Source: Hoeflea_A sp965216535 | GTDB taxonomy: Bacteria; Pseudomonadota; Alphaproteobacteria; Rhizobiales; Rhizobiaceae | Reading direction: 5' to 3' | NCBI GenBank assembly: GCA_965216535.1 | Contig: OZ244175.1 | Location: 186,001 to 250,000, forward strand | DNA length: 64,000 nucleotides | Shown here: piece after piece, positions 53,255 to 62,400 of the stretch | How positions within the stretch are numbered: the first letter of the stretch is position 1 | Layout of the letters: each line of letters starts with the position of its first letter | Notes under the pieces: model-generated | What the model saw: the letters and a program-made list of their open reading frames with translations, nothing else | Databases searched by the model: none | What the model was told of the DNA's origin: nothing | Translations under genes and position numbers: made by a program

Positions 53255-55204
53255 CTACTTCTTGTTCTGGCGGTTCTCGATCAGGTCGTCCACGACCGCC
53301 GGTTCCGCCAGCGTCGAGGTGTCGCCGAGCTTGTCGAAGTCGTCCTCCGCGATCTTGCGCAGGATGCGGCGCATGATCTTACCGGAGCGGGTCTTCGGCA
53401 GGCCGGGCGCGAACTGGATCTTATCGGGCGAGGCAATGGGTCCGATCTCCTGGCGCACGTGCTTGACCAGCTCGACGCGCAACTTTTCGTGGCCCTTTTC
53501 GCCTTCCATCAGTGTGACATAGCAGTAGATGCCCTGTCCCTTGATGTCGTGCGGGTAGCCGACGACGGCGGCTTCGGAGACCTTGTCATGGGCAACCAGG
53601 GCGCTCTCCACTTCGGCCGTACCCATGCGGTGGCCCGAGACATTGATGACGTCGTCGACGCGGCCGGTGATCCAGTAGTAGTCGTCCTCGTCGCGGCGAC
53701 AGCCGTCGCCGGTGAAATACTTGCCTTTGTAGGTGGAGAAATAGGTTTGAACGAAACGCTCGTGGTCGCCATAGACCGTGCGCATCTGGCCAGGCCAGGA
53801 ATCGGTGATGCACAGGTTGCCGTCGGTGGCACCCTCGAGCACGTTGCCTTCGCCATCGACCAGTTGGGGCTTGATGCCGAAGAACGGTCGGGTGGCCGAG
53901 CCGGCTTTGAGGTCGGTGGCGCCCGGCAGCGGCGTGATCATGATTCCACCGGTTTCCGTCTGCCACCAGGTGTCGACGACAGGGCATTTCCGGTTGCCGA
54001 CGACGTTGTAATACCACTCCCAGGCCTCCGGGTTGATCGGTTCGCCGACGGTGCCGAGCGTGCGCAGCGATTTGCGCGACGAGCGCGTCACGAAATCATC
54101 ACCTGCACCCATCAAGGCGCGGATCGCGGTCGGCGCGGTGTAGAAGATGTTGACCTGGTGCTTGTCGACCACGTCCCAGAAGCGGCCGGCATCGGGATAG
54201 TTGGGCACGCCCTCGAACATCAGCGTCGTGGCGCCGTTGGCGAGCGGTCCGTAGACGATATACGAATGGCCTGTCACCCATCCGACATCGGCCGTGCACC
54301 AGTAGATGTCCCCCGGATGATAGTCGAAGACATATTCATGGGTCATCGAGGCGTAGACCAGATAACCGCCAGTGGTGTGCAGCACGCCCTTCGGCTTGCC
54401 GGTCGAACCGGAGGTGTACAGGATGAACAGCGGATCTTCAGCCTTCATCCTGGCCGGCGCGCATTCCGGTTTCGCCGCCGCGGTCGCCTGGTGATACCAG
54501 ACGTCACGGCCCTCGACCCAGCCGATCTCCCCGCCGGTGCGGCGCACGACCAGAACGTTGCGAACCTTGACACGCTTCTTCTTGGCGATCTCGATCGCCT
54601 TGTCGGTGTTTTCCTTGAGCGGGATGGTCCGGCCGCCGCGCAGACCCTCGTCTGCGGTGATGACGAAATCGGAATCACAGTCGATGATGCGGCCGGCCAG
54701 TGCGTCCGGTGAGAAGCCGCCGAAGACGATCGAGTGGATGGCGCCGATGCGGGTGCAGGCGAGCATCGCATAGGCCGCCTCGACGATCATCGGCATATAG
54801 ATGGTGACCCGGTCGCCTTTCTTGACGCCGAGCTTCTTCATGGCGTTGGCGAGCCGGCAGACCTTTTCGTAGAGCTCGTTATAGGTGACCTTCTTGTCGT
54901 CGTAGGGGTTGTCGCCTTCCCAGATGATCGCCGTTTGGCTGCCGCGCTTCTTCAGATGCCGGTCGATGCAATTGTAGGAAACGTTGGTGACGCCGTCCTC
55001 GAACCACTTGATCGAGACCTTGCCGTCGAAGGAGGTGTTCTTGACCTTGGTATAGGGTTTGAACCAGTCGATCCGCTTGCCGTGCTTTCTCCAGAATTTC
55101 ACTGGACTGCGGGTGCTTTCCCGATACCAGTCGAGATAGGTATCGTTGTCGATCAGGGCGCGCTCGCTGGCGGCCTTGAGCACCTTGTGGGTTTTCACGG
55201 TCAT
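53255..55204 (-). CDS. acs: Acetate-CoA ligase (acetyl-CoA synthetase)
   Basis: Acs makes acetyl-CoA from acetate, ATP and CoA. The 649-residue length is normal. It has the ACAS N-terminal segment (YRESTRSPVKFWRKHGKRID), the AMP-binding motif LYTSGSTGKPKGVLHTTGGY, DTWWQTETGGIMITPLPG and GRVDDVINVSGHRMGTAEVE. The C-terminal lysine in SGKIMRRILRKI (about K609) is the site that is acetylated in related enzymes. I chose ATG 55204, preceded by AAGGAGG at a normal distance; a 75-codon open extension is not conserved. It is divergent from trcR across a 316-bp gap. Confidence 0.97.
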   Translation of the reverse strand: MTVKTHKVLKAASERALIDNDTYLDWYRESTRSPVKFWRKHGKRIDWFKPYTKVKNTSFDGKVSIKWFEDGVTNVSYNCIDRHLKKRGSQTAIIWEGDNPYDDKKVTYNELYEKVCRLANAMKKLGVKKGDRVTIYMPMIVEAAYAMLACTRIGAIHSIVFGGFSPDALAGRIIDCDSDFVITADEGLRGGRTIPLKENTDKAIEIAKKKRVKVRNVLVVRRTGGEIGWVEGRDVWYHQATAAAKPECAPARMKAEDPLFILYTSGSTGKPKGVLHTTGGYLVYASMTHEYVFDYHPGDIYWCTADVGWVTGHSYIVYGPLANGATTLMFEGVPNYPDAGRFWDVVDKHQVNIFYTAPTAIRALMGAGDDFVTRSSRKSLRTLGTVGEPINPEAWEWYYNVVGNRKCPVVDTWWQTETGGIMITPLPGATDLKAGSATRPFFGIKPQLVDGEGNVLEGATDGNLCITDSWPGQMRTVYGDHERFVQTYFSTYKGKYFTGDGCRRDEDDYYWITGRVDDVINVSGHRMGTAEVESALVAHDKVSEAAVVGYPHDIKGQGIYCYVTLMEGEKGHEKLRVELVKHVRQEIGPIASPDKIQFAPGLPKTRSGKIMRRILRKIAEDDFDKLGDTSTLAEPAVVDDLIENRQNKK

Positions 55205-55520
55205 GCATTCCTCCTTCGCTGGCTGCCCGACGCGGTGGCTTATATCCGGTCGGTCCCCTCCGGTCCAAACTGCGCCATTAATAGCGGCTTTTTTGCTCCG
55301 GGCAATTAGACCTTGGGTCTGAATGGGCCCGGGTCGATCATAAGCGCATGCTGGAACGAATTCTTGATCGAACGCAATCGGGAATGGCCGGATTTCATCC
55401 CGTTCGATTTCGTTGCATTTGTTTGGCAACGGCGCTATATGCTGTGCGCAATTCCCGGAAATAAGTGGTTGATACCCACGGCCCGCGCTCCGGAGCGGGC
55501 GGACAGGAGACCTTTATCCA
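55205..55520. other. Divergent promoter region between acs and trcR
   Basis: This 316-bp gap holds no credible gene. It contains the sigma-70-like promoter for trcR listed at 55413-55441. The AT-richer part around 55320-55450 could also hold the acs promoter, but I see no second clear one. Confidence 0.5.
55413..55441 (+). promoter_or_regulatory. Candidate sigma-70 promoter for trcR
   Basis: TTGCAT (55413-55418) and TATATG (55436-55441) are 17 bases apart, the ideal spacing. They lie 80-108 bp before the trcR ATG. Confidence 0.5.
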
Positions 55521-56237
55521 ATGGCCACGACACTTCTCATGCCGAAAGCCACCGCCGTCTGGCTGGTCGACAACACGGCGCTCAGCTTCGAACAGATCGC
55601 CCAGTTCTGCAAACTGCACACGCTGGAGGTCAAAGCGATCGCCGATGGCGAGTCGGCGCAAGGCATCAAGGGCCTCGACCCGATCCAGACCGGCCAGCTG
55701 ACGCGCGACGAGATTGCCAAGGGCGAGGGCGACCCGAGCCACAAGCTGAAACTGTCGAACCCCAAGGTTCATGTGCCCGAGCTGAAGCGCAAGGGCCCGC
55801 GCTACACGCCGGTGTCGAAACGCCAGGACCGGCCGAACGCCATCCTGTGGCTGGTGCGCAACCATCCGGAACTGCGCGACGCCCAGATCTCGCGGCTGGT
55901 CGGCACGACCAAGTCGACCATCGAACAGATCCGCGATCGCACCCACTGGAACTCCGCCAACCTGACGCCGCTCGATCCGGTGACGCTGGGCCTGTGCACC
56001 CAGATCGACCTCGACATCGAAGTCGAAAAGGCCGCCAAGGACCGTCCTTCCGAGGTTCTGCAGCGCGAGGACGAGACCCTGCTGCCGGCCAAGGAGACCG
56101 AAGGCTTCTCCCTCGACATGACCACGCCGCCGGCACCCAAGAAGGAAGAAGACGAAATCGACGCCGACGCCGTCTTCGCCAAGCTGAAATCGCTGAAGGC
56201 GGAAAACGAGGACGAGCCGGGCGAGCCGCAGCCTTAA
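55521..56237 (+). CDS. trcR: Cell cycle transcriptional regulator TrcR (DUF1013 family)
   Basis: The 238-residue protein starts MATTLLMPKATAVWLVDNTA and has the DUF1013 core. It includes LSFEQIAQFCKLHTLEVKAI (an HTH-like segment), PVSKRQDRPNAILWLVRNHP, then LVGTTKSTIEQIRDRTHWNS and DPVTLGLCTQIDLD. The acidic, lysine-rich C terminus is typical. The family is confined to alphaproteobacteria and has been linked to cell-cycle transcription in Caulobacter; the exact role is not settled. Translation starts at ATG 55521 after a good promoter (55413). It is divergent from acs. Confidence 0.88.
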   Translation: MATTLLMPKATAVWLVDNTALSFEQIAQFCKLHTLEVKAIADGESAQGIKGLDPIQTGQLTRDEIAKGEGDPSHKLKLSNPKVHVPELKRKGPRYTPVSKRQDRPNAILWLVRNHPELRDAQISRLVGTTKSTIEQIRDRTHWNSANLTPLDPVTLGLCTQIDLDIEVEKAAKDRPSEVLQREDETLLPAKETEGFSLDMTTPPAPKKEEDEIDADAVFAKLKSLKAENEDEPGEPQP

Positions 56238-56269
56238 GGTTGCAGTTTCTCTAGATACGAGGATCGGAT

Positions 56270-56455
56270 TCAGGCGCTGGAGTCGGAACTGTCGGTTCTG
56301 GCGTAGCGACGGTATACCGCTTCGACTTCTTCGTCTGTCGCCATGACCGGGTTCAATTCGGCGAGCCGGCAGCGTACGATTTCACGCTGTTCTTCGGTTA
56401 GGCGCACCCTACGACCGCTTCGGAGAGCCTTTTCGTTGATTGGTATTTCTGCCAT
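56270..56455 (-). CDS. Hypothetical 61-residue protein divergent from the macro domain gene
   Basis: I do not recognise this protein. It is charged: MAEIPINEKALRSGRRVRLT at the N terminus and then EEQREIVRCRLAELNP and TDEEVEAVYRRYAR, which look helical, with a Ser-rich end. Its size and charged helical make-up recall antitoxins, but no motif fixes this. There is only a weak ribosome site. It is 108 bp from the divergent macro domain gene and 33 bp from the convergent trcR. Confidence 0.55.
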   Translation of the reverse strand: MAEIPINEKALRSGRRVRLTEEQREIVRCRLAELNPVMATDEEVEAVYRRYARTDSSDSSA

Positions 56456-56562
56456 TCGCGAATTCTGTCGCAGGTGGTTGGTCTGGGGATTTGCAGTTTA
56501 TTCTGGAATACGTGAGCTGCAGAATTATCGGGTGATTCTCGACGGAACCGAGGTGCTTCCCG

Positions 56563-57021
56563 ATGCTGGTTTTTGCTCATGGAAACTTGTTCGATGCAGA
56601 TACTGAGGCGCTTGTAAACGCGGTCAATACAGCCGGCGTCATGGGGAAGGGCATCGCCCTCGTGTTCAAGAAAACCTTTCCTGAGAACTACGAGGCTTAC
56701 CGCGCGGCTTGCAAAGCGGGTTTGGTCCAGCCCGGTTCGATGTTCGTCACCGAACGAGCTGGCAATCCGAAATGGATCGTCAATTTTCCGACCAAGCAAC
56801 ATTGGCATTCGCGTTCGAAAATCGAATGGATCGGCGACGGTCTCGACGATCTGCGGCGTGTCATCAAAGGCAAACGCATTCGTTCAATCGCTTTGCCGGC
56901 GCTCGGTGCGGGACATGGTGGCCTCCCGTGGGAGCAGGTGCGCGGCCTCATCGAATTAAAGCTTGCTGATCTCTCCGACGTCGCCGTGACCGTCTACGAG
57001 CCCCTTTCCGATGGCGCTTGA
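56563..57021 (+). CDS. DarG-like macro domain protein (ADP-ribosyl hydrolase type)
   Basis: The 152-residue protein is a single macro domain. It begins MLVFAHGNLFDADTEALVNA with VNTAGVMGKGIALVFKKTFP, IVNFPTKQHWHSRSKIEWI in the middle and the ligand loop ALPALGAGHGGLPWEQV near residues 107-123. These segments match the DarG/TARG1-type group, which removes ADP-ribose from DNA or protein. The toxin DarT normally precedes darG; no such gene is present. It ends 58 bp before imuA, and the LexA box lies between them. An early GAGG ribosome site precedes the ATG. Confidence 0.88.
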   Translation: MLVFAHGNLFDADTEALVNAVNTAGVMGKGIALVFKKTFPENYEAYRAACKAGLVQPGSMFVTERAGNPKWIVNFPTKQHWHSRSKIEWIGDGLDDLRRVIKGKRIRSIALPALGAGHGGLPWEQVRGLIELKLADLSDVAVTVYEPLSDGA

Positions 57022-57051
57022 CTCCTGCCAGGCTTTTTGGAATCAATATGA

Positions 57052-57066
57052 GAACAAAACAGGAAC
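57052..57066 (+). promoter_or_regulatory. LexA (SOS) operator upstream of imuA
   Basis: GAAC (57052-57055), seven bases, then GAAC (57063-57066) is a perfect match to the alphaproteobacterial LexA box GAAC-N7-GAAC. It lies 14 bp before the imuA ATG, where LexA would block transcription of the imuA-imuB-dnaE2 cassette, which is a known SOS-regulated unit. Confidence 0.9.
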
Positions 57067-57079
57067 AAGTGGACCCATC

Positions 57080-57925
57080 ATGCAGGGCAATCGGGCGCGG
57101 CAGGATCTGCAGGCGTTGCAGGATGCCGTCGCGCGTATCGACAGACGACATGCCGCCTTTGCACCGTCCGCCAGCCTTCAGGGCGATGGCGACGGGCTGT
57201 TGCGGTTCGGCATCGCGGCGATGGATGACGTCTTCGACGACGGCTTTCCGCTGCATGCCCTGCACGAGGTGCGCTGCGGCTTGACCCGTGACATCGGCGC
57301 CGCCAGCGGTTTTCTCGCCGGCTTGCTGACGGCCGCCGCGACGCGCCGGCCGGGACGCATTGCCTGGATCCGGGATCCGGCCTGCACGCTCGATGGCGGG
57401 CAGCTTTTTCCGGCCGGGCTGGCGATGTTCGGGCTCGATCCGGCGCGGCTTCTGATGGTGCAGCCGGCGGATCTGAAGACGGCGCTTTGGGCGGGCGACG
57501 AGGCGGCCAAGTGCAAGGACCTTTCGGCTGTGGTCCTGCAGGTCAAAGGCAATCCGGCGCGCTTCGACATGACGGCGACGCGCCGGCTGATGTTGAAGGC
57601 CCAGGGCAACGGCCTGCTCGTCGGCATCCTGCGCCAGGGGGGCGAGGAAGAGGCGAACGGCGTGGCGACCCGCTGGCAGGTACAAGCCCGGCCGTCGGCG
57701 CCCGATCCCGATCTTGAAACCGGCATAGGACCGCTGCGGCTCGGTCTTGTGCTTGAACGAAACCGCAATGGACGGACGGGGCATTGGACCATTGCATGGA
57801 ACCAGCAAGGACAACAGTTCGAGCATGTCCCAGAGGATCATGTCGATCGCCCTGCCGCATCTGCCGACCGACCGGATGGCACGCCGCAAATGGGGCAGGT
57901 CATGGCGTTCAAACGGGCGTCCTGA
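57080..57925 (+). CDS. imuA: SOS mutagenesis protein ImuA
   Basis: ImuA is the RecA/SulA-like first member of the ImuA-ImuB-DnaE2 damage-tolerance cassette. The 281-residue protein has LRFGIAAMDDVFDDGFPLHA near residue 40, HEVRCGLTRDIGAASGFLAG, then RPGRIAWIRDPACTLDGGQL and GLDPARLLMVQPADLKTALW. A P-loop of canonical form is not evident. I chose ATG 57080, 14 bp after the LexA box; an open frame from 57011 would include the operator. The last 101 bp overlap imuB. Confidence 0.9.
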   Translation: MQGNRARQDLQALQDAVARIDRRHAAFAPSASLQGDGDGLLRFGIAAMDDVFDDGFPLHALHEVRCGLTRDIGAASGFLAGLLTAAATRRPGRIAWIRDPACTLDGGQLFPAGLAMFGLDPARLLMVQPADLKTALWAGDEAAKCKDLSAVVLQVKGNPARFDMTATRRLMLKAQGNGLLVGILRQGGEEEANGVATRWQVQARPSAPDPDLETGIGPLRLGLVLERNRNGRTGHWTIAWNQQGQQFEHVPEDHVDRPAASADRPDGTPQMGQVMAFKRAS

Positions 57926-59426
57926 ATCACCGCCGCTGGCCGCCATGGCCAGGATCAAGAATGCCATGCGGCTCGTCGCCATCGACGGCACCGGCTTTCA
58001 GGCAGGCCTGCGAGTCGGCCAGACGCTGAGCGACGCACGGGCGCTGATACCCGATCTCGACAGTTTCGACCACGACCCGGAAGCCGACGCGGCCCTGGCC
58101 GAGGCGATCGCCGGCTGGTGCGACCGCTACACGCCGCTGGTGGCGCTGGAACAGCCGGCCGACGAGATTGCCGGCGCCTGTGCCGGCCTGTTTCTCGACA
58201 TTTCCGGCTGCGCCCATCTGTTCGGCGGCGAGCAGGCCATGCTCGACGATGTCGTCGGTCGGCTCAGGTCAGGGGGTTTTCTCGCTTCGGCGGCGATCGC
58301 CGACACGCCGGGTGCCGCCTGGGCGTTCGCCCGCTACGGTGACCACCGGGTGGTGGCGCCGGGTGAACACAAGGCGGCGCTGCTCGACCTGCCGCTCGCC
58401 GGATTGCGTCTTGAAAATGATCTGCTCGACATGCTGCGCAAGCTCGGCCTGCGCACTGTCGGCTGTATCGCCGGCCTGCCGCGGGCGCCGCTGGCGGCGC
58501 GCTTCGGCAGCACGCTGCTGCGCCGTCTCGACCAGGCGCTGGGGCGCGAGGACGAGGCGATCTCGCCGCGCCTACCGGTGCCTGAACTCACCGCCGAGCG
58601 GGTGTTTGCCGAACCGATCGTCCTGGCCGACGATATCGAGCGCACGGCAACCCAGCTTGCCGCCAACCTGCGCAAGGGCCTCGACGAGCGGCAGCTCGGC
58701 GCCCGCGAGCTGGAGCTCAAGCTGTTTCGCGTCGACGGCCATGTTGTGTCGATCCGTGTGCGCTCGGCCAGCCCCGTCTATACGGCGCCGCGCATCACCA
58801 TGCTGTTTCGCGAACGCATTGCCGGTTTCCACGAGGATCTCGACGCCGGGTTCGGTTTCGACCTGATCCGGCTCAACATTCTGGAGAGCGAGGACCGGCC
58901 GGCCGAACAGGCGGATTTTGCCGCCAAGAGCGGTGGCGGTGAAGCCTATGGCAGCCTGGTCGACAAGCTCGGCGCGCGGCTCGGCACCGACCGGGTGCAG
59001 CATTTCGTTGCCGCCGACACTCATATTCCCGAGCGCAGCTTCGGGCTGCTGCCGGAGGCCGCGGCCGGAGCCCGGCCGGAGCCGGATCTGTTGTGGCAGA
59101 CGGATGATGAGAGGCCCGGCGGTCCGGTGGTGCTCACCCGCCCGTTGCTGCTGTTCGAGCGGCCGGAACGGGTCGAGGCGGTCGCCGAGGTGCCGGACGG
59201 ACCGCCGATCCGCTTTCGCTGGCGTCGGGCGCTCTACCGCATCGCCCGCTCGGAAGGGCCCGAACGCATCGCCTGCGAATGGTGGCGCGACGGCCGCGGC
59301 GGCCTGAGCCGCGACTATTTCCGCGTCGAGGACGATCAGGGCTACCGCTTCTGGATCTTCCGCCAGGGGCTGTTCGAGCGCGAGACCCGCCACCCGTCCT
59401 GGTTCATGCACGGGATGTTCGCATGA
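57825..59426 (+). CDS. imuB: Y-family polymerase-like protein ImuB
   Basis: ImuB is a catalytically inactive-looking relative of Y-family polymerases that links ImuA and DnaE2 to the sliding clamp. The 533-residue protein starts MSQRIMSIALPHLPTDRMAR, where the usual catalytic acidic residues of the N-terminal motif are absent. It continues with CDRYTPLVALEQPADEIAGA and GLFLDISGCAHLFGGEQAM. The central helix-hairpin-helix-like segment is MLRKLGLRTVGCIAGLPR, and the C-terminal region is long. Start ATG 57825 or 57840 both lie inside imuA. Its stop overlaps the dnaE2 start (ATGA). Confidence 0.92.
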   Translation: MSQRIMSIALPHLPTDRMARRKWGRSWRSNGRPESPPLAAMARIKNAMRLVAIDGTGFQAGLRVGQTLSDARALIPDLDSFDHDPEADAALAEAIAGWCDRYTPLVALEQPADEIAGACAGLFLDISGCAHLFGGEQAMLDDVVGRLRSGGFLASAAIADTPGAAWAFARYGDHRVVAPGEHKAALLDLPLAGLRLENDLLDMLRKLGLRTVGCIAGLPRAPLAARFGSTLLRRLDQALGREDEAISPRLPVPELTAERVFAEPIVLADDIERTATQLAANLRKGLDERQLGARELELKLFRVDGHVVSIRVRSASPVYTAPRITMLFRERIAGFHEDLDAGFGFDLIRLNILESEDRPAEQADFAAKSGGGEAYGSLVDKLGARLGTDRVQHFVAADTHIPERSFGLLPEAAAGARPEPDLLWQTDDERPGGPVVLTRPLLLFERPERVEAVAEVPDGPPIRFRWRRALYRIARSEGPERIACEWWRDGRGGLSRDYFRVEDDQGYRFWIFRQGLFERETRHPSWFMHGMFA

Positions 59427-62400
59427 CGGATCCGACCCTCGATGGCGGCTATGTGGAACTGGCCGCGACCAGCAATTTTTCCTTCCTGCGCGGTGCCTCG
59501 CATCCCGAGGAGCTGGTCAACGAGGCGGCTCGGCTCGGGCTTGCCGGCATCAGCGTCACCGACCGCAATTCGCTGGCCGGTGTGGTGCGGGCGCATATGG
59601 CGGCGAAGGAGGTCGGACTGACCTTCGCTCCGGGCTGCCGGCTGGTCTTCGCTGACGGTACGCCCGACATTCTGGTTTGGCCGCGCGATCGTCTTGCCTA
59701 TGGGCGGCTGTGCGAATTGCTGACGGCCGGCAAGCGGCGGGCGCCCAAGGGCGAATGCCATCTGGGGCTCGATGACCTGTTCGAACACGGCGAGGGGCTG
59801 ATCATGGCGGTGGTGCTGCCGTCGGCGCTGCCGCTTGCCGAACCCGCCTGTCTTGCGCGGCTGGCGGAGCGCTTTGCCGGTCATGTCTATCTTGCCGCCG
59901 CCTGGCGCTACGCGGCCATCGACCAGCGTTTCCTGGCGCTGATCGAACGGCTTGCCAGGCGCCTTGACCTGCCGCTGATCGCCATTGGTGACGCGCTCTA
60001 TCACGAGCCCGGGCGGCGCTTCCTGCAGGATGTGGTGACCTGCATCCGCGAGCACCTGCCGTTGCGCACCGCCGGCCGCGAACTCGAACCCAATGCCGAG
60101 CGGCACCTGCGCTCGGCGGCCGAGATGCAGCGCCTGTTCAAGGGGTACGAACGGGCCGTCACGGAGACCGGCCGGCTGCTGTCGCGGCTCGGCTTTTCCA
60201 TGGACCTGCTGCGCTACCAGTATCCCGAAGAGCCGACCGGCAGCGAGCTGCCGCCACAGGAGACGCTGGAACGGCTGACGCAGGAAGGGCTCCAGATGCG
60301 CTATCCGGATGGCGCGCCGGCCAAGGTGCTCGATGCGATCGACCATGAGCTGGCGCTGATCCGCAAGCTCGAATACGCGCCCTATTTCCTCACCGTCTAC
60401 GATATCGTGCGCTTCGCCCGCGACCAGCAGATCCTGTGCCAGGGGCGCGGCTCGGCGGCCAATTCGGCCGTCTGTTATTGCCTCGGCATCACCGAGGTGG
60501 ATCCGGAAAAGGTCGACCTCCTGTTCGAGCGCTTCATTTCGGAGGAACGCAACGAGCCGCCCGATATCGATGTCGATTTCGAGCACGAGCGGCGTGAGGA
60601 GGTCATCCAGTATATCTACCAGAAATACGGTCGCGAGCGGGCCGGCCTCGCCGCCACGGTGATCACCTACCGGTCGCGCTCGGCGCTGCGCGAGGTGGGC
60701 AAGGTGTTCGAACTGTCGGACGACGTGATTACCGCCATTTCAGGCACCCGCTGGGGCGCTTCGACGGCGCAGCTCGATGCCGACGACGCCAAGCGCGCCG
60801 GGCTCGATCCGGACGACAAGTACCTGATGCAGATCCTCGACCTGGCGACGCAGATCATCGGGTTCCCGCGTCACCTGTCGCAACATGTCGGCGGCTTCGT
60901 GATCACCCGCGACCGGCTGAGCTCGGTGGTGCCGATCGAGAACGCCGCCATGGAAGACCGCACCGTGGTCGAGTGGGACAAGGACGACCTGGAATGTCTC
61001 GGCATCCTCAAGGTCGACGTGCTTGCGCTCGGCATGCTGAGCTGCATCCGCAAGGCCTTCGAGTTTCTCGAAAAGCACTATGGTCGCAGTGAGACCCTGG
61101 CGTCGCTCGGCGATGGCGACGAAAACGTCTACGACATGATCTGCCGGGCCGATACGGTCGGCGTCTTCCAGATCGAAAGCCGCGCCCAGATGTCGATGCT
61201 GCCACGGCTGCGGCCGCGCTGCTATTACGACCTGGTGATCGAGGTGGCGATCGTGCGGCCCGGTCCGATCCAGGGCGACATGGTGCATCCCTATCTCCGG
61301 CGGCGCCAGGGCAAGGAGCCGGTTACCTATCCCAAGCAGGAGCTGGAGCAGGTGCTGAAGAAGACGCTGGGTGTGCCGCTGTTCCAGGAACAGGCGATGA
61401 ATATCGCCATCGTCGCCGCCAATTTTGCCCCCGGCGAAGCCGACAAGCTGCGCCGCGCCATGGCCACCTTCCGGCGCGTCGGCACCATCCATTCCTTCCG
61501 CGTCAAGATGGTCGATGGCATGGTTGCCAACGGCTATGAGCGGGAGTTCGCCGAACACTGTTTCAGCCAGATCGAGGGCTTTGGCGAATACGGCTTCCCG
61601 GAGAGCCACGCCGCCAGTTTCGCGCTGCTGGTCTACGTCTCCTGCTGGCTGAAATGCTACTATCCGGATGTCTTCTGCGCCGCCATCCTCAATTCCCAGC
61701 CTATGGGCTTTTATGCCCCGGCGCAGCTGATTCGCGATGCTCGCGAGCACGGTGTCGAGGTGCGGCCGGTCGACGTCAATCTGTCCGACTGGTATTCGCA
61801 CCTGGAGCCCTGTGCGCCGGATGGCAGCACCACGGCGGCCATCTCGCCGCGCCATGCCAGCATGGCCGGCATCATGCGAAACACCCACGCGGTGCGGCTC
61901 GGGCTTCACCGCATCAAGGGGTTCGGCGAGGACGATGCCGAGCGGCTGACCGAGGCCCGAGGCGCCGGCTATGACAGCGTGCGCGACCTGTGGATGCGGT
62001 CCGGCCTGTCGCGCCGAGCGATGGAAAAGCTGGCCGAGGCCGACGCCTTCCAGTCGATCGGCCTGTCGCGCCGCGATGCGCTGTGGGCGGTGCGGGCGCT
62101 CGACCCGCTGGGTGCGGCCGAACGGCTGCCGCTGTTTTCCATCGCCGGCCAGAAGAGCCTGCAGCAGGAGCCGGATATCAGCCTGCCCCCGATGCCGCTT
62201 GGCGAACAGGTGATCAACGACTATCGCAGCCTGTCCTTTTCGCTGAAGGCGCACCCGGTGTCCTTCGTGCGCGAGCAGCTGATCGCCGCCGGCTACCGGC
62301 AGAACGTCACGCTGCCCGACTGCCGTGCCGGCCGCTTCGTCTCCGTCGCCGGGCTGGTGCTGGTGCGCCAGCGGCCGGGCTCGGCCAAGGGCGTGGTGTT

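Noticed and set aside
51827..54712. A 961-codon open frame on the plus strand across cfa and acs
   Set aside because: It is antisense to two well-supported genes. Its product is rich in Ala, Arg, Val and Gly without any domain, as expected of shadow frames in GC-rich coding DNA.
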